8,397 nt of DNA from UKL13-2 sp964417885 (GTDB lineage Bacteria > Pseudomonadota > Gammaproteobacteria > Burkholderiales > Usitatibacteraceae). Made by a program: the position numbers and the translations under genes. The DNA lies in the NCBI GenBank assembly GCA_964417885.1, contig CAYQKN010000159.1, forward strand, positions 1-8,397. The letters run 5' to 3'. The notes under the pieces are model-generated. The model worked only from the letters and a program-made list of their open reading frames with translations, made no database searches and was not told the DNA's origin. Each line of letters begins with the position of its first letter. Position 1 is the first letter of the stretch. Shown piece by piece: positions 6,441-8,397 of this stretch.

Positions 6441-6456
6441 CGCATTCTGGACCAGC
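6402..6456. repeat. Right copy of 55-bp exact duplication at the assembly gap
   Basis: Identical to 6247-6301 and starting at the first base after the N run. This copy continues naturally into the coding sequence of the intact GNAT gene, so it is the copy in its proper context. Confidence 0.9.
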
Positions 6457-6956
6457 CACTCATAGACGTAAGTCGAAGAATCGTCAGCGTTACTTCGCAC
6501 CTCCGCCAGTTGCATGCCTGACTTGAGCAACACGCGCTGAGACGCCAGATTGTCAGGCGCTACGGTAGCAATGACCTTGATTAGAGAATGCACGGTCGCA
6601 CCGTAGGCCAGCAGCGCGGGAATGGCTTCGCTCGCCAACCCGCGACCCCAATGCGAACGCAGGAACGCGTATTTCACCTCGGCATCTTTTTGCCCGCCTG
6701 GATGAACCAAGCCGCAAAAGCCAACGACCGTGCCCGAGAGGCGTTCTTCGATTGCAAACATCCCATAACCGCGCTTGAGATAGTTGTTCTTGGTTACTAC
6801 TAACCAATCTTCGCAAGCTTGCCGCGAGATTGGTTCTCCGTCGCCAACCCAGCGCATGGCCTCTGCATCGGAGTACACGGCAAAGAGCGGCTCTAGATCG
6901 GCGACATTCATCCGCCTGCAACTAAGACGCTGTGTTTCGAAGAGGGCGCTATCCAT
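6435..6956 (-). CDS. GNAT family N-acetyltransferase (RimJ/RimL-like), integron cassette gene
   Basis: This 173-residue, single-domain, probably cytoplasmic enzyme would transfer acetyl from acetyl-CoA to an amine. The N-terminus has the TxRLxxR pattern of this branch (FETQRLSCRRM), then VYSDAEAMRWVG. The acetyl-CoA loop is at about residues 100-110 (HWGRGLASEA), and APDNLASQRVLLKSGM at about 133-148 is the second conserved block. Length is normal for the family. The start is ATG 6956; no clear Shine-Dalgarno sequence is seen in the 19-bp leader between the attC core site and the start. The gene fills the space between a complete attC upstream and a half attC at its stop codon, the layout of a mobile gene cassette. 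It differs from the decayed GNAT to its left, so the two are not recent duplicates. The substrate is unknown; resistance or protein acetylation are only possibilities. Confidence 0.9.
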   Translation of the reverse strand: MDSALFETQRLSCRRMNVADLEPLFAVYSDAEAMRWVGDGEPISRQACEDWLVVTKNNYLKRGYGMFAIEERLSGTVVGFCGLVHPGGQKDAEVKYAFLRSHWGRGLASEAIPALLAYGATVHSLIKVIATVAPDNLASQRVLLKSGMQLAEVRSNADDSSTYVYEWLVQNAA

Positions 6957-6975
6957 GCGGGGTGAACTTGATGCT

Positions 6976-7053
6976 GTCTAACGTTTGAGTTCACCCGCTC
7001 ACGGAAGCGGGCGAAGCCCGCTGTAGCGAGTCGGGTGCATCGAAGGGTTAGCC
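6976..7053 (-). repeat. Complete attC site (59-base element) of an integron cassette
   Basis: On the minus strand it opens with GGCTAAC (7053-7047) and closes with GTTAGAC (6982-6976), which fits GTTRRRY. Between them are complementary arms, CACCCGCTC (6992-7000) against GAG-T-CGGGTG (7028-7037). The single extra T at 7031 corresponds to the extrahelical base integrases use to choose the strand. The centre folds as AGCGGGC-GAA-GCCCGCT (7006-7022). The total is 78 bp, within the usual range. It starts one base after the stop codon of the 226-residue gene. The opening core site departs slightly from RYYYAAC, having G at the second position. Confidence 0.85.
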
Positions 7054-7054
7054 A

Positions 7055-7735
7055 TCAGACGAGAGGCAGAAGTTGCTCGAACAGTTTGTCGACCTTCTGG
7101 ATGGACTGCTCTGTGAATGGCAGGACAGGAAGATCAAGCTCCTTGAAGCGAAAATCGACCCATATGGTGACTTGGGTCTTCACGGAGTTATTCGGCACAG
7201 GCAGTTGCGTACGTGGATCGATCCGCACGCCCATGACGCCCACATTTCCGGTGAACGTTACCCCCGGAGTCCATGAAACCGACCCTCCGCCGCCTGACAC
7301 GGTGACATGGCGAGCTTCGATTCGTGTCTGTTCGACCAGATCCTGATGTTTGTTGTGGTTGTTCAGTTTGTTGAATTGGCCGAGCCAGGGGTCTTTGTAG
7401 GGCTGGATCGACTCAAGCAGATCAAACACCGGCTTCGCGGCTGACGGAAGACCGGGGTAGTCTTTCCCGATCGCCGCATTGAACTCGGGTGGCGTGTGGC
7501 GAATAGGGAAATACAGCTTGTCGGGCATCTTGGAGGCGTTGCAGTGAGCCTCGAAGATGTCGTGGGCAAGATAGTCAAGCGAGGAACGCAGGTTCTCGAA
7601 GACGTTCTTGATGGACACCTTGAAGTCTTCGCGGACGAGCTTTTCATGAAGTGATGCTTCGTATGCCTTCCGGAGTTCGCTGAACTCGGAAGCGGCCTTC
7701 TTCAGCAGCGCTCGAATACTTGCTTCACGTTTCAC
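7055..7735 (-). CDS. Hypothetical protein, integron cassette gene
   Basis: This 226-residue protein has no function I can name. It starts at GTG 7735, with GAGGG 7 bases upstream as ribosome binding site. Residues 1-65 are predicted helical and charged (LLKKAASEFSELRKAYEASL, then NVFENLRSSLDYLAHDIFEAHC). They are followed by LYFPIRH, QPYKDPWLGQ and FNKLNNHNKHQDL at about 122-134. The order of a Ser-Leu-Asp-Tyr-Leu-Ala helix, an FPI segment, QPY and an N-x-KH motif resembles a widespread family of unknown function, as I remember it. The C-terminal half (140-200) looks beta-rich, with a Gly-rich turn (SGGGGSVSW). No signal peptide or membrane segment is visible. The stop lies one base before the attC site, and a core site lies 16 bp upstream of the start, so the gene exactly fills a cassette. 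Expression may depend on a promoter outside it. Confidence 0.82.
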   Translation of the reverse strand: MKREASIRALLKKAASEFSELRKAYEASLHEKLVREDFKVSIKNVFENLRSSLDYLAHDIFEAHCNASKMPDKLYFPIRHTPPEFNAAIGKDYPGLPSAAKPVFDLLESIQPYKDPWLGQFNKLNNHNKHQDLVEQTRIEARHVTVSGGGGSVSWTPGVTFTGNVGVMGVRIDPRTQLPVPNNSVKTQVTIWVDFRFKELDLPVLPFTEQSIQKVDKLFEQLLPLV

Positions 7736-7751
7736 GGTTGATCCCTCTGAT

Positions 7752-7810
7752 GGCTAACTCTATTTCGGGAGCATGGCGTCCTAATAACATTCCGCCCTGC
7801 CGCATAACAC
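7752..7810 (-). other. Possible attI-like integration site at the head of the cassette array
   Basis: On the minus strand GTTAGCC (7758-7752) precedes the first cassette and fits the GTTRRRY core. Upstream are two further GTTA direct repeats, GTTATT (7788-7783) and GTTATG (7808-7803), 30 and 20 bp apart. I recall attI1 of class 1 integrons having GTTA repeats at 32 and 19 bp, with similar GCAG/GGGC sequence between them. No facing half of an attC is present here, which also favours attI. An integrase gene would be expected on the plus strand to the right, and none is recognisable. The identification is inferential. Confidence 0.35.
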
Positions 7811-7812
7811 GC

Positions 7813-7821
7813 TGTGGATAA
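7813..7821 (-). other. Consensus DnaA box
   Basis: On the minus strand the sequence is TTATCCACA, the perfect DnaA box consensus. A one-mismatch copy, TCATCCACA, is at 8355-8363 on the plus strand. A 9-mer occurs by chance often enough that this is weak evidence of an origin. Confidence 0.25.
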
Positions 7822-7981
7822 GTGGGAACAATTCCTACGAGAACAATAGCCTAGCATCGCCCGCGCCTCATAACACCACCATTAACAGAAGCGCAAAAAG
7901 CGGCAGGCTTCATTTCATACGTTTCCTGTAAGAGCCGGCACCACCGCGCCCCTATTTTGTGGATGCAAGTGAGGGATGCGC

Positions 7982-8113
7982 ATGGCTGAAGCCGGAGCGA
8001 ATACACGCGCGGCCGGCAGTATAGCGATGCTGCGTGCGTTGGGTTATCCCTGTTACCGACTGCTTACGACAAACGTAAAAGGCCCCGAGGGGTTGGGACT
8101 TCTTTCGCTATGA
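7982..8113 (+). CDS. Weak candidate small ORF (43 residues)
   Basis: The ORF starts at ATG 7982 with GAGGG 6 bases upstream, a plausible ribosome binding site, and ends at TGA 8111-8113. The protein begins MAEAGANTRAAGSIAML and is weakly amphipathic, with no motif I recognise. Its stop overlaps the ATG of the next ORF (ATGA), which suggests translational coupling if either is real. It lies where an integron integrase would be expected but does not resemble the N-terminus of a tyrosine recombinase. It may well be spurious. Confidence 0.22.
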   Translation: MAEAGANTRAAGSIAMLRALGYPCYRLLTTNVKGPEGLGLLSL

Positions 8114-8397
8114 GGGTCCGATGGAACGATGTCCAGCCACTCCCTCGGCCCGTCAGAGCTGGGCCGGTTCGAGCGGCGGTGAATGAAGCAGTTCATTCAC
8201 CGAGACCCCGCTCTTATTGCGGCGCCCTGGCATCAATACAAAGGGCGAAAAGCGATGAAGGCTCCTTTGAGTCAGGATTCCCACCTCGCGCCCTGCAGGG
8301 CGCTCGGATTCGGCAGGCACACGGCAAGCCGCAGGGCTTGCCGTGTGTCCAGCCTCATCCACATACCCCCACCCATCCGCAGGCGCTGCAAAAATCG
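8110..8397 (+). CDS. Weak candidate ORF open to the right edge
   Basis: This frame starts at ATG 8110, overlapping the previous ORF by ATGA, and stays open for 96 codons to the window end. The product is Pro/Arg/Ala/His-rich (MRVRWNDVQPLPRPVRAG at the start), has no recognisable domain, and could be an accident of GC-rich DNA. The antisense frame from 8397 to 8153 is also open to the edge, so frame openness alone does not decide. Three strong hairpins lie inside it, which argues for a structural or RNA role over coding. Confidence 0.2.
   Translation, partial: MRVRWNDVQPLPRPVRAGPVRAAVNEAVHSPRPRSYCGALASIQRAKSDEGSFESGFPPRALQGARIRQAHGKPQGLPCVQPHPHTPTHPQALQKS
8177..8202. repeat. Hairpin with 11-bp stem and GCAG loop
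   Basis: CGGTGAATGAA (8177-8187) pairs perfectly with TTCATTCACCG (8192-8202) around the four-base loop GCAG. No U-tract follows on either strand, so it is not an obvious terminator. Confidence 0.75.
8288..8303. repeat. 16-bp perfect palindrome
   Basis: GCGCCCTGCAGGGCGC is a perfect palindrome between the two GCAG-loop hairpins. It could be a protein-binding site or a short stem. Confidence 0.7.
8318..8347. repeat. Hairpin with 13-bp stem and GCAG loop
   Basis: CACACGGCAAGCC (8318-8330) pairs perfectly with GGCTTGCCGTGTG (8335-8347) around GCAG, the same loop as the hairpin at 8177-8202. The right flank is not U-rich. Its identity is unknown. Confidence 0.75.

Larger units (their letters stand above)
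7822..8397. other. Right-hand region without an assignable gene
   Basis: This 576-bp stretch beyond the cassette array holds only the two weak plus-strand ORFs, a CCCC-GA-GGGG short stem (8083-8092), two GCAG-loop hairpins and a 16-bp palindrome. I see no integrase, transposase, tRNA or recognised conserved protein. Its density of perfect stems suggests a structured RNA, a single-strand replication or recombination site, or mobile-element ends; I cannot choose between these. Confidence 0.5.

Noticed and set aside
6134..6463. Single reading frame crossing the N run
   Set aside because: It exists only because N codons are read through; the flanks are duplicated contig ends, so no such protein can be claimed.
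7047..7758. Interpretation of the 13-bp inverted repeat as insertion sequence ends
   Set aside because: The enclosed gene has no transposase features, no target-site duplication is seen, and the repeat mostly coincides with attC/attI core sites.
8042..8057. Resemblance of GGTTATCCCTGTTACC to a homing endonuclease (I-SceI-like) site
   Set aside because: Only part of the 18-bp site is similar, the order of elements differs, and no intron or intein context is present.
1..8397. CRISPR array, tRNA or rRNA genes
   Set aside because: No regularly spaced direct repeats, cloverleaf sequence or rRNA-like segment was found by eye on either strand.
7822..8397. Integron integrase or its remnant on the plus strand
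   Set aside because: I followed the two longest plus-strand frames and found nothing like the tyrosine recombinase N-terminal region or its catalytic motifs.

Overview
The window looks like a GC-rich proteobacterial chromosome, most likely a betaproteobacterium (possibly a gammaproteobacterium). This rests on a class 1 fructose-1,6-bisphosphatase, a class I PHA synthase next to a MaoC-phosphotransacylase fusion and an acetate kinase, FNR/ANR-type operator motifs, and integron attC sites of a type known from these groups. No rRNA or tRNA is present, so the assignment is inferred from gene content alone.

Left half (1-5582), core metabolism. The window opens inside the 3' end of fbp (+). A very strong hairpin follows directly, then a small membrane protein (+), then phaC (+). 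Facing phaC is a two-gene operon on the minus strand: an enoyl-CoA hydratase/phosphate acyltransferase fusion (pta-like) followed 9 bp later by ackA. The phaC and ackA 3' ends overlap by 13 bp, tail to tail. The hydratase domain could make (R)-3-hydroxyacyl-CoA for PhaC, while the phosphotransacylase domain and the kinase could turn acyl-CoA into acyl-phosphate and ATP. FNR-like palindromes lie upstream of both units (932-945 and 5755-5768), each with one deviation from TTGAT-N4-ATCAA. I infer that both arms form one low-oxygen carbon-storage and fermentation module.

Right half (about 5583-7760), integron-derived accessory DNA. Read on the minus strand, from right to left, there is an attI-like core site (about 7752-7810), a cassette with a 226-residue unknown protein, a complete 78-bp attC (6976-7053), a cassette with a GNAT acetyltransferase, the first half of a second attC (6402-6440), and a decayed GNAT pseudogene. 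No integrase gene is visible, so this is an integrase-less cassette cluster or one end of an integron. A run of exactly 100 N (6302-6401) is flanked by two identical 55-bp copies, which looks like overlapping contig ends left unmerged.

Far right (7811-8397). No gene can be assigned with confidence. The stretch has a consensus DnaA box, two overlapping weak ORFs on the plus strand (the second open to the window edge), and three strong hairpins or palindromes, two of them with the same GCAG loop.
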